From positions 1-64,000 of the forward strand of contig DATGJN010000103.1 of assembly GCA_035295165.1 (NCBI GenBank): a stretch of DNA of 64,000 nucleotides. Direction: 5' to 3'. Shown here piece by piece: positions 34,490-42,177 of the stretch; within the stretch, counting starts at the first letter, position 1, and each line of letters begins with the position of its first letter. A program made the position numbers and the translations under genes. Origin of the DNA: a bacterium (GTDB lineage Bacteria > Sysuimicrobiota > Sysuimicrobiia > Sysuimicrobiales > Segetimicrobiaceae). Under the pieces are notes generated by a model. It was not told the DNA's origin. It made no database searches and was given only the letters and a program-made list of their open reading frames with translations.

Positions 34490-34498
34490 GGCGGCCCG

Positions 34499-35605
34499 TC
34501 AGTCCGTGAGCTGCATGCGGCGCATCGTCCGCCACGCCACGGCGTAGAAGACCGCACCGATCAGCCCGATGATCAGCACTTTGTACCACGTGGCGGCCCA
34601 CCCGCCTCCCTGGAGGAGGGCGTCGCGGACGACCTCGATGTAGTAGCGTCCCCAGACGAGGTTGGAGATCCAGCGGAGACCGGCCGGGATGTTTGCGATT
34701 GGGAACAACAGCCCGGACAGGAGCATCACGAGCAGGAATCCCCCGAACGCCACGGCCTGCATCGCCGCCGCCTGATTGGGGACCGCCGCGCCCACCATCG
34801 TGCCGAACGTGGCGACGCAGAACGCATACAACACCGTCGCGACGAGAAACGGCGTGGGATCTCCGGCGAAACTGAGCCCAAAGCTGGTGAACAACAGCAC
34901 GAGCAGCACGAGGGTCTCGGCCAGCGCCACGGCCATGAACGCGAGGATCTTGCCCAGCAGGAACTCGTGCGCGGAGATGCTGGACACATAGACTTGCAGA
35001 ATCGTCTTCTGTTCGCCCTCTTTCGCCATCGCGAGCGTGGCCAGGAGGGCAGGGAACATCGAGAGCGCCATCACGAAAATCCCCGGCCCGTAGAACTTGG
35101 CCGATGATTCCCCAGGGTTGAACCACAACCTGATCGCCGTCTGCACCGGTGCGGGGCGTGTCGCTCCGGCCGTGCTCGCGTTGTAGGCTTGCACGACCGT
35201 CGCGACGTCGCCGGACACGAGCCGGGCCGTGTTGGCGTCCGAGCCGTCGACCAGAAGCTGCACCGGCGCCGGGACGCCTCGCGCGATGTCGCGGCCGAAG
35301 TGCGGCGGGATGATCAGCGCGGCGCGGGCGGCGTTCGAGACCAACGCCTGGTCCGGCTGCCGGTCGGCGGGCCACGACACCACGTGGAACGTAATGGAAG
35401 CGCGGAGCGCCGCGACCAGGTCGTGCGAGAGCGCCGAATCATCGAGGTCTTGGACGACGATCGGCACGTCGGTCACCGACAGCGAGAACGCCCGGCCGAG
35501 CAGCAGCACGAGGATCACCGGCAGGACGAGGGCCAAGGCGAGCGAGAGGCGGTCCCGGAGGAACTGGATCAGCTCTTTGCGGGCCTGCGCCAGCATCCGC
35601 GTCAT
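34499..35605 (-). CDS. ybhS: ABC-2 type permease, YbhS-like
   Basis: This 368-residue paralogue of the neighbouring permease shares its topology. It begins MLAQARKELIQFLRDRLSLA and has a long periplasmic loop containing TARLVSGDVATVVQAYNAST. The ABC-2 motif follows as EGEQKTILQVYVSSISAHEF, and GLLFPIANIPAGLRWISNLV lies near the end. It starts 3 bp after the ATPase gene. Together the two permeases form the membrane channel of the exporter. Confidence 0.9.
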   Translation of the reverse strand: MTRMLAQARKELIQFLRDRLSLALALVLPVILVLLLGRAFSLSVTDVPIVVQDLDDSALSHDLVAALRASITFHVVSWPADRQPDQALVSNAARAALIIPPHFGRDIARGVPAPVQLLVDGSDANTARLVSGDVATVVQAYNASTAGATRPAPVQTAIRLWFNPGESSAKFYGPGIFVMALSMFPALLATLAMAKEGEQKTILQVYVSSISAHEFLLGKILAFMAVALAETLVLLVLLFTSFGLSFAGDPTPFLVATVLYAFCVATFGTMVGAAVPNQAAAMQAVAFGGFLLVMLLSGLLFPIANIPAGLRWISNLVWGRYYIEVVRDALLQGGGWAATWYKVLIIGLIGAVFYAVAWRTMRRMQLTD

Positions 35606-35608
35606 CGA

Positions 35609-37618
35609 TCACGCGCCTCCGTCTCCGCCGACCTTGCCGTCGCGGCGCGCCCGCTCCACGACGCTGATGAAAACGTCCTCCAGCGAGAACCGTCCCTCGC
35701 GAGCGTCGATCACGCGCACCCCGTTCGCGCGCAGCACGTCCGTCGTCGTCCGCGTCGCGCGCTCGGCGTCTTCGTCCGTGATGACGTGGAGCCGGTCTCC
35801 GAACAGCGACACCCGCCAGGCCTCGGTCTGCTGTTTCAAGACGTCCGCCGCGCGCTGCGGCTGATCGACCCGCAACTCCAGGAGATGGGTGCCGGCCATC
35901 TGCCGGCGCCTGATCCCGTCGGGAGAGCCCTCGGCGACGAGTTCCCCGGCCACCATCAGGCCGATGCGGTTGCACTGCTCCGCCTCTTCGAGGTAGTGGG
36001 TGGTGACCAAAATCGCCGTGCCGGCGTCGGCTAGGCCGTTGATCATGGTCCAGAATGCGCGGCGGGCGAGCGGATCCACGCCAGAAGTCGGCTCGTCGAG
36101 GAACAGCACGCTCGGCTCGTGCATGATGGCGGCGCCGAACGCGACGCGCTGCTTCCAGCCCCCGGGGAGGCTTCCGGTGAGCTCCCGCTCCTTGCCTTCC
36201 AGCCCCGAGAACGCGAGGACCCAGCGCCGTTTCTCCTCGCGCTCGCCCTGCGGCACGCCGTAGACGCCGGCGAAGAACTCAAGATTCTGCTCGATCGTCA
36301 GGTCGTTGTACAGGGAGAACTTCTGCGACATGTAGCCCACCCGCTGCCGCACGCCGGACGAACGGACGCGGCCGCGCTCCCCCGCGAGCCGCACCTCTCC
36401 GTGGGTCGGCGCTAGCAGGCCGCAGAGCATCTTGATCGTGGTCGTCTTCCCCGCGCCGTTGGCGCCGAGCAGGCCGTACACCTCGCCGTACCGCACCTGG
36501 ATGTGGACGTTGTTGACCGCAGTAAACGCGCCGAATTGTTTCGTCAGGTTCGTGCCCCCGATCGCCACCTGGTCGTGCAACCCACCACGGTCGTGGCGAG
36601 CGGGAAAGGGCGCCGCGTGCGGCTCCTGCCCCAGACCGCGCAGCGTTGCCACGAAGGTGTTCTCGAGGGTCGGCGCGTCCACCCGAACGTCTTCGAACGC
36701 CACGCCGGCGGCGCGCAGCGCGTCCTCGAGCAGACGCCGCGCCTCTTCCGTCTCCGTGGCGAGCACGTCGAGCCGGTCTCCGAACCGCTGGACGTCGACG
36801 ATCGCGCGGTCCGGTCCGTTGAGCTCGGACAGGACGCGCTCGGCCTCGTTCAACCGCGTGGTGCGGAGCTCGATGCGTTGCGCGTGCAGCCGCCCCCGCA
36901 GGTCCGCCGGCGTGCCGATGTCGCGAATCTCCCCGAGGTACATCAGCGCGACCCGGTGGCATCGCTCGGCCTCGTCGAGATACGGGGTCGCGACGAGGAT
37001 GGTTAGGCCCTCGGCCGCAAGATGAGCGAGCGTATCCCAGAACTCGCGACGCGAGACCGGGTCCACGCCGGTCGTCGGCTCGTCCAGCAGCAGCACCCGC
37101 GGTTCGGGCACGAGCGCGCACGCCAGGGCCAGCTTCTGTTTCATCCCACCGCTCAGCTGCCCCGCGAGGCGCCCGGCGAACTGGTCCATCCCGAACATCC
37201 GGAGATAGCGGTCGCCGCGTGCTGTGATCTCGCGTGCGGGGACGTGACGCAGGTCACCGATGTAGCGGATGTTTTCCCTGACCGTCAGGTCTGGGTACAG
37301 GCTGAACGTCTGCGTCAGGTAGCCCGTTTCGGCGCGCGCCGCGCGCGCCGGCCGGCCGAACACCTCGGCCGAGCCGCTCGTGGCTTCCATCACCCCGGCG
37401 AGGATCTGGAAGGTCGACGTCTTGCCGGCGCCGTCGGGACCGATCAGCCCGAAGATCTCGCCCTGCCGCACCTCGAAGCCGACTCCGCGCACCGCCTCGA
37501 CGGCGCCGTAGCGCTTCCAGAGGTCCGCGACGTGGATCACCGCGGTCCGGGCCGCCTGCGGGCGCGCGTCTAGCCCGGGCGGCGCGCCGGAGATCACTGG
37601 CTGTGCCAGCCCTTCCAA
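35609..37618 (-). CDS. ybhF: Fused dual ABC ATPase, YbhF-like
   Basis: This 669-residue protein has two nucleotide-binding domains in one chain. Domain 1 (residues about 27-245) has Walker A LIGPDGAGKTS, signature LSGGMKQKLALACAL and Walker B VLLLDEPTTGVDP. Domain 2 (about 350-570) has Walker A LLGANGAGKTTT, a relaxed signature LPGGWKQRVAFGAAI and Walker B VLFLDEPTSGVDP. Each is followed by the DrrA-like C-terminal region. The apparent start is TTG at 37618, inside the end of the membrane-fusion gene (25 bp overlap); a GTG at 37597 with GGAAGGG upstream is an alternative. It drives the two permeases that follow. Confidence 0.92.
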   Translation of the reverse strand: MEGLAQPVISGAPPGLDARPQAARTAVIHVADLWKRYGAVEAVRGVGFEVRQGEIFGLIGPDGAGKTSTFQILAGVMEATSGSAEVFGRPARAARAETGYLTQTFSLYPDLTVRENIRYIGDLRHVPAREITARGDRYLRMFGMDQFAGRLAGQLSGGMKQKLALACALVPEPRVLLLDEPTTGVDPVSRREFWDTLAHLAAEGLTILVATPYLDEAERCHRVALMYLGEIRDIGTPADLRGRLHAQRIELRTTRLNEAERVLSELNGPDRAIVDVQRFGDRLDVLATETEEARRLLEDALRAAGVAFEDVRVDAPTLENTFVATLRGLGQEPHAAPFPARHDRGGLHDQVAIGGTNLTKQFGAFTAVNNVHIQVRYGEVYGLLGANGAGKTTTIKMLCGLLAPTHGEVRLAGERGRVRSSGVRQRVGYMSQKFSLYNDLTIEQNLEFFAGVYGVPQGEREEKRRWVLAFSGLEGKERELTGSLPGGWKQRVAFGAAIMHEPSVLFLDEPTSGVDPLARRAFWTMINGLADAGTAILVTTHYLEEAEQCNRIGLMVAGELVAEGSPDGIRRRQMAGTHLLELRVDQPQRAADVLKQQTEAWRVSLFGDRLHVITDEDAERATRTTTDVLRANGVRVIDAREGRFSLEDVFISVVERARRDGKVGGDGGA

Positions 37619-38859
37619 CCCTTCGGCCAGTCGCCGCCCGACACGAGGATCTCGCCGTCGGCCGGCATCCCCGGCTTCGCGTACCCGAACGCGCCGCGGA
37701 GTTGCAGCTTGATGCCGACGACTTGCTTGACCCGGTCTTCACGGAAGTACGTGTTCTCGGGCGTGAACGTGGCCTGTGGATCGATCCGGAGCACGTAGGC
37801 GTCGACGGGTTGACTCGGATTCGAATCGAGATACACGTGCGCCGGCTGACCGATTTTGACCTTGCCGATGTCTCCCTCGGGCACGAACCCGCGGAGGTAC
37901 ACTTGATCGAGGTTGAGGAGGGTCACGATCGCCGTGCCGGCCGTCACGACCTCGCCTGGCTCCGCCGCACGCGTGATCACCGTCCCGCCGAAGGGCGCTC
38001 TGATGACGAGATCCTGCCGGTTCGCCTCTGCTTCGGCGAGTTGCGCCCGCGCCTGCGCCACCTGGGCGGCGGCGCTTGCCACGACCGCTCCCTGCTGCAC
38101 GATCTGCCTCTCCACCGTGGCGCTCGCGGCGCTGCGGATGCCGGGATTGGCGAGGTTCGCTTGTGCGGTGGTCAAGGCGCCGCGGGCGGAGTCGACCTGC
38201 CGCTGCGCCGCCGCGACGGCGGCCGCCTGCTGCTCGGCGGCCGTCACGGCCTGGACGCGCTGCTGCTCGGACACGGCGCCCTGTTGCGCGAGATGCGTGT
38301 ACGCGTCCTTGTTGAAGGCCGCCATCTGGTAGGCCGCCTTTTGCTGCGCGAGATTCTCTTCCGCGGCCGCGAGCTCGGCTTCCGCCTGCCGCACCCGGCC
38401 CTGGGCGTCGGTGGCGGCCTGCGCCGTCTGCAACTGATTCTGCTCCAACTGCTCCTGGAGCACGGCGATCTGGTCCCGCGCGGACTGCGCCTGCGCTTCC
38501 GCGTTCCGTAGTGCCGCCCGGGCCTGGTCTTCCTGGGCCCGGATCTGACTGTCGTCGAGCGCTGCGATGACGTCGCCGGCGTGCACCGTGTCGCCTTCTC
38601 GCACCCGGATCTCCAGGATCTTCCCGGCCACCTTCGGTGCAATCGCGGAGTCGTCGCCCTCGATGCGGCCGCTCAGGGTGACGATCCCGTCCGGCACCAG
38701 AGGCGGAGCGAAGAACGTGCGCCAGACGAATACCCCGGCGGCGGCCACCACCGCGAGCAGGATGAGAGGCAGCAGGCGGGGGCGTGTGCGTGCCCGCGCG
38801 GCACCGGATTCCGCCGACGGCGCCTGCGAAGGCACTTGGGCGGCGTCGTGTGCGCTCAT
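37594..38859 (-). CDS. ybhG: HlyD-family membrane fusion protein, YbhG-like
   Basis: This 421-residue periplasmic adaptor has a single N-terminal membrane helix (LPLILLAVVAAAGVFVWRTF). The lipoyl half-motif is KVAGKILEIRVREGDTVHAG near residue 95. A long Ala/Gln-rich coiled-coil hairpin (residues about 110-260) follows, then the second half-motif LVIRAPFGGTVITRAAEPGE and a barrel domain FVPEGDIGKVKIGQPAHVYL. The presence of an adaptor means the exporter spans a cell envelope wider than one membrane, or uses the adaptor for capture. ATG 38859 overlaps the regulator stop (ATGA). Confidence 0.92.
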   Translation of the reverse strand: MSAHDAAQVPSQAPSAESGAARARTRPRLLPLILLAVVAAAGVFVWRTFFAPPLVPDGIVTLSGRIEGDDSAIAPKVAGKILEIRVREGDTVHAGDVIAALDDSQIRAQEDQARAALRNAEAQAQSARDQIAVLQEQLEQNQLQTAQAATDAQGRVRQAEAELAAAEENLAQQKAAYQMAAFNKDAYTHLAQQGAVSEQQRVQAVTAAEQQAAAVAAAQRQVDSARGALTTAQANLANPGIRSAASATVERQIVQQGAVVASAAAQVAQARAQLAEAEANRQDLVIRAPFGGTVITRAAEPGEVVTAGTAIVTLLNLDQVYLRGFVPEGDIGKVKIGQPAHVYLDSNPSQPVDAYVLRIDPQATFTPENTYFREDRVKQVVGIKLQLRGAFGYAKPGMPADGEILVSGGDWPKGWKGWHSQ

Positions 38860-39524
38860 GTCCGCGTCCTACCTCGTGACGCCGGCGTCGTCCGCCCGTG
38901 CTCCGCTTTGAACGCGCGGAGATACGCGAGCGAGAAGTCGGCGATGTGATCCGCGATCCGGTCGACCCGGCCCGGCGTCATCTTGAGCTCCGGCCACAAC
39001 CGCGCCAGGAGCGGCCGCCCCTGGACGTAGTGGACGGCCTGCCCCATGATGCTGTGGACGCAGAGCCGCGTCGTTTCGTGGTCCCGCGGCAGCCCGAGGA
39101 TCGTGCCGACGATCTCCCGGAAGCGGTCGTAGAGCGGCCGCAGGGTCTCGTTCACCACGCGGTCCATCGCCGGGGTCGGCTGTGCCCACTCATGCATCAG
39201 GATTCGAAACGCCCAGTCCGGGTGGTCCGAGCCGAACACCCCGCGGAGTCTCATCCGCAGGATCTTCCGGAGGAGCTCTTCCGGGGGCACCGCACGATCG
39301 GCGATGAGGCGCTCGACGTCCAGGGTGCGGGCAAATCTCCGCAGCACCTCCGTGTACAGGGTGACCTTGTCGCCGAAGTGATAGTTGACCGCGGCGACGT
39401 TGGCCCCCGCGCGCAGACAGATCTCACGCACCGTGGCTCCATAGAACCCGCGCTCCGCAAAGATCTGCTCGGCGGCCTCGAGCAGCTTCTCGCGGGTGCC
39501 GTCGGAGGTGACGCGGACGGGCAT
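38856..39524 (-). CDS. TetR-family regulator with CecR-type C-terminal domain
   Basis: This 222-residue repressor has N-terminal helix-turn-helix TREKLLEAAEQIFAERGFYG and EICLRAGANVAAVNYHFGDK, with VTLYTEVL following. The C-terminal ligand domain has the DUF1956/CerR pattern (ILMHEWAQPTPAMDRVVNET, then SIMGQAVHYVQGRPLLARLW). This is the E. coli CecR (YbiH) architecture, and CecR controls the same exporter genes there. The ATG at 39524 was chosen because it has GAGGGA upstream and lies downstream of the predicted promoter; earlier in-frame ATGs lie at or inside the operator. It is the first gene of the exporter operon and is probably autoregulated. Confidence 0.88.
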   Translation of the reverse strand: MPVRVTSDGTREKLLEAAEQIFAERGFYGATVREICLRAGANVAAVNYHFGDKVTLYTEVLRRFARTLDVERLIADRAVPPEELLRKILRMRLRGVFGSDHPDWAFRILMHEWAQPTPAMDRVVNETLRPLYDRFREIVGTILGLPRDHETTRLCVHSIMGQAVHYVQGRPLLARLWPELKMTPGRVDRIADHIADFSLAYLRAFKAEHGRTTPASRGRTRT

Positions 39525-39567
39525 CGTCCCTCGGTCTGACCGTGAGCGATCGACTGTGTCTTTCATT

Positions 39568-39605
39568 TCAAACATCAGTTTAAATCGTGTGTTTGATCCC
39601 GTCAA
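39568..39605 (-). promoter_or_regulatory. Promoter and TetR/CecR operator of the exporter operon
   Basis: On the minus strand TTGACG (39600-39605) is followed after 17 bp by TAAACT (39577-39582). The inverted repeat TCAAACA (39568-39574) and TGTTTGA (39590-39596) encloses the -10 box and most of the spacer. A repressor dimer bound here would block polymerase. Transcription should begin near 39570, leaving a leader of about 45 bases before the ATG at 39524. Confidence 0.65.
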
Positions 39606-39711
39606 GGCCCCGATAACATTCTTCCCCGATGCCGGCGCCCGCGGACGCCCTGGTCGCGATGCCGGTGGTGCGCAGGCGTTCGGCGGGCCGGTGCGGAAGG
39701 GCACGGCCGCG

Positions 39712-40241
39712 ATGCGGCCATCCCTCGAACTTGTGCTTGCCGGCGGTGATCCGAGGTCACTCGGCCGCGTCGCTGCGGTCGTCCGGCTCGCGCGCAAAGA
39801 TCCGCGCCGCCTGGCGAGCTGTTTGGCTGCGTGCTGCACCGGGACGAGATCGTCCGGATGCGGGCCGGGGACGCGCTCGAGAAGGTCTGCCGGGACCGGC
39901 CCGAGCTGCTGCAACCGTATGTGGAGCGACTGCTCACCAAGGTGTCCGAGGTCAGACAGCCCTCGGTGCAGTGGCACCTCGCGCAGATGCTGGGCGGGCT
40001 CGCGCTCAGGCCAGGTCAGCGAGCCCGCGCGGTCCGCCTGCTGAAACGCACCCTCGACGAGTCGACCGACTGGATCGTGACCAACTACGCGCTCGAAACG
40101 CTCGCAACGCTCGCAGCCAAGGACCGAGTGCTGCGCCGGAATCTCATCGGACGCCTGCAACGGTACCGCCGGGAGAAACGGAAGTCGATCGCCCGGCGCG
40201 CGGAGAGACTGCTGGCGCGCCTGCGCGTGTTCGATGAGTGA
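39712..40241 (+). pseudogene. HEAT-like repeat protein gene with a single-base frameshift
   Basis: The first frame reads MRPSLELVLAGGDPRSLGRV and AAVVRLARKDPRRLA. After a one-base loss at about 39815 the next frame continues ELFGCVLHRDEIVRMRAGDA, LEKVCRDRPELLQPYVERLL, then WIVTNYALETLATLAAKDRV and a basic end. The joined product is about 176 residues of paired helices (HEAT or armadillo-like), of the kind seen in small scaffold proteins. The total length is one base short of a multiple of three. Function unknown. It may be an assembly error rather than a true pseudogene. Confidence 0.65.
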
Positions 40242-40297
40242 GGCATCGAACGGCGCGGCCGGCGCCCGATGCCGACGGTCCGCACCGGCCTGTGCCG

Positions 40298-41536
40298 CTA
40301 CACGGCCACGTGCAGCTCCGGTTGCCGCGCCAGGCGCCGCACGGGTGAGGTCATGATTACGACCGCTTGGACGAGGAACCCGAGCGCCGCGATGAGGAGG
40401 CAGGCGTCCGTTCCCAACGCGCCGCCCGCGGCGGCACCGATCGCGGCCCCAATCGGCCGGGCGCCGAACGTCGCCGTGGTGATGACCGCCGAGACCCGGC
40501 CGAGCAAGTCTCCCGGCGTTACGGATTGCCGGAGCGTGGTCGTGCTGATCGTCCAGAGAATCGGGCCCGCGCCGATCAGGAAGAAACTGATCCCGGCGAG
40601 GAGGGGCGACGGAACCCAGATCGTCAGCACCATCACGCCCGCCGCAGCGAGCCCCGCCATCGGCCCGATCGCGACGACGGTCCCGAACGGGAGCGCGCGC
40701 GAGATGCGTGCCGCGAAGATCGCGCCGACGACCATGCCGGTGCCGTAGGCACCGAGCGTGATCCCGACAGCGGACGCCGAGAGGCCGAGCCGGTGGACGG
40801 CATACGGCACGTACACGGCCTGAAGCACGAAGAACGCGGTGTTGAAGACCACGGCGGTCAGCAGAACGGGCCGGAGCAGCGGATGGCTGAGCACGAACAC
40901 GCCGCCCTCGCGCAGGCCGTGACAGAAGTGACGGCGCGGGAGCGCCGGCCGAGCTGGTTCGCGAAGTCCGGCGAGCAAGAGCACAGCGCAAATGGAGAGC
41001 GCGGCGGCGAACCCAAACGCCGGGGCGGCGCCGGTCCATCCGATCAGCGTGCCGGCCAGCGCGGGGCCGGCGACGAACGCCGTGCTGCGGGCCTGCTCCA
41101 ACCGCCCGTTCGCCGCGGCGAGCGCCTCGCGCGGCACGAGCGCCGGCACCAGCGACGGAGCGGCGACGCTGTAGGCGACCGTCCCCGCGGCGCCCGTGAA
41201 GCCCAGCAGCGCCAGTGTCGGCAGGCTCAATCGGTGGAACACCTCGACTGTCAGGATCCCAACGAGGGAGACGGCGCGCAGCGCCTCGGCGGACGCCATA
41301 AGGTGGCGGCGAGAGATGCGGTCGGCCAACACCCCTGCGGGGAAGGACAGCAACAGGAACGGCAGCGTCTGCGCCGCCTGGAGGAGACCCGTCTCGCCGG
41401 CTCCGGCGCCGAACGCGAGCACGGCGACGATGGGTGCGGCGGCCAGGCCGAGCTGGTCGGCCGACTGCGCGGCGACGTTGGACCAGGCCAGGCGGTTGAA
41501 CGCGACCGGAAAGCGAAGGACGAACTGCGAGCGCAT
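40298..41536 (-). CDS. MFS transporter, EntS-like (MFS_3)
   Basis: This 412-residue major facilitator has twelve predicted helices. The first repeat has FNRLAWSNVAAQSADQLGLA and the A-loop motif GVLADRISRRHLMASAEALR. A long loop precedes FCHGLREGGVFVLSHPLLRP, typical of the EntS/enterobactin-exporter group. ATG 41536 was chosen with GGGAGG upstream; a longer frame from 41578 is possible. Substrate unknown (siderophore or drug exporters fall in this group). It is convergent with the frameshifted HEAT-like gene. Confidence 0.88.
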   Translation of the reverse strand: MRSQFVLRFPVAFNRLAWSNVAAQSADQLGLAAAPIVAVLAFGAGAGETGLLQAAQTLPFLLLSFPAGVLADRISRRHLMASAEALRAVSLVGILTVEVFHRLSLPTLALLGFTGAAGTVAYSVAAPSLVPALVPREALAAANGRLEQARSTAFVAGPALAGTLIGWTGAAPAFGFAAALSICAVLLLAGLREPARPALPRRHFCHGLREGGVFVLSHPLLRPVLLTAVVFNTAFFVLQAVYVPYAVHRLGLSASAVGITLGAYGTGMVVGAIFAARISRALPFGTVVAIGPMAGLAAAGVMVLTIWVPSPLLAGISFFLIGAGPILWTISTTTLRQSVTPGDLLGRVSAVITTATFGARPIGAAIGAAAGGALGTDACLLIAALGFLVQAVVIMTSPVRRLARQPELHVAV

Positions 41537-42177
41537 CACGGCGGGACCTCCCACGACAGGTCTCGTGGCCGAAGCCACGTCGCCATTATGCGAGCGTCCG
41601 CGCGCTCATTCTATCCGGGTCTTGCCGTTGAACTTGCCTGGGGGCCAATGACGATGCGGGATCTCGGTTCAATATCCGGCGGCGAATCTTCGGACGCCCT
41701 GGCGCTGGGCGGGAGGATCAGGCGTTAGAAGCCGAGCCGGTGCTTCGCTCGACGCAAGAGGATGATGTGGATCGTCACTGCGGCGATTCCGGCCGCTATC
41801 AAGAACAGATTCAACGGCGTGATGGAACGCCTCGCGCGACGCTCGCCGCACCGACCCCACGGAGTGACGGGCGGCATGCGACGCGATGCGGCGTCCTGGG
41901 ACGTCCGGCCGGCGGCCTGCGTGCGTATCATCTCGTGCAAGAACATAGCAGAGCGCCGGGGACGGCGGGTTAGGTCAATGTTATGATTGAGCGATGTTTG
42001 GACTTGCATGGGGCTCATCGACACCCTCGAAGACACGCCGCCTGTTGATCAGCCACTCCGGAAAATCCGTGCGTGGCCTGATTGAGTCGATCCATCGACA
42101 ATGGTACACCTGTAGCACGCTGGGAAAGGGTATGCGAATGTCCGATGCGCGACCGGAATGGTAACTGAGAAGGAGAG
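41537..42177. other. Largely gene-free stretch between MFS and diguanylate cyclase genes
   Basis: Apart from one doubtful small membrane protein (41725-41946, minus), I see no gene here. The DNA is less GC-rich than its surroundings near 41980-42130. An AAGGAG ribosome site at the right edge serves the diguanylate cyclase gene. Confidence 0.5.
41725..41946 (-). CDS. Hypothetical small membrane protein
   Basis: This possible 73-residue protein has a polar, Arg-rich N-terminal half and one strong C-terminal helix, LNLFLIAAGIAAVTIHIILL, followed by RRAKHRLGF. The sharp hydrophobic helix with a positive-inside tail is unlike shadow frames in this DNA and suggests a tail-anchored peptide. No good ribosome site is seen before the ATG at 41946, so the start and even its reality are uncertain. 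Confidence 0.35.
   Translation of the reverse strand: MFLHEMIRTQAAGRTSQDAASRRMPPVTPWGRCGERRARRSITPLNLFLIAAGIAAVTIHIILLRRAKHRLGF

Noticed and set aside
35609-37618. First ABC domain of the YbhF-like protein as degenerate, because Walker A has GPDGAGKT
   Set aside because: Asp in that place is normal in YbhF-type first domains; signature and Walker B are intact.
39524-39575. Longer start for the TetR regulator (ATG at 39575 or 39566)
   Set aside because: These codons lie at or upstream of the predicted transcription start near 39570 and at the operator; the ATG at 39524 has a better ribosome site and fits the family length.
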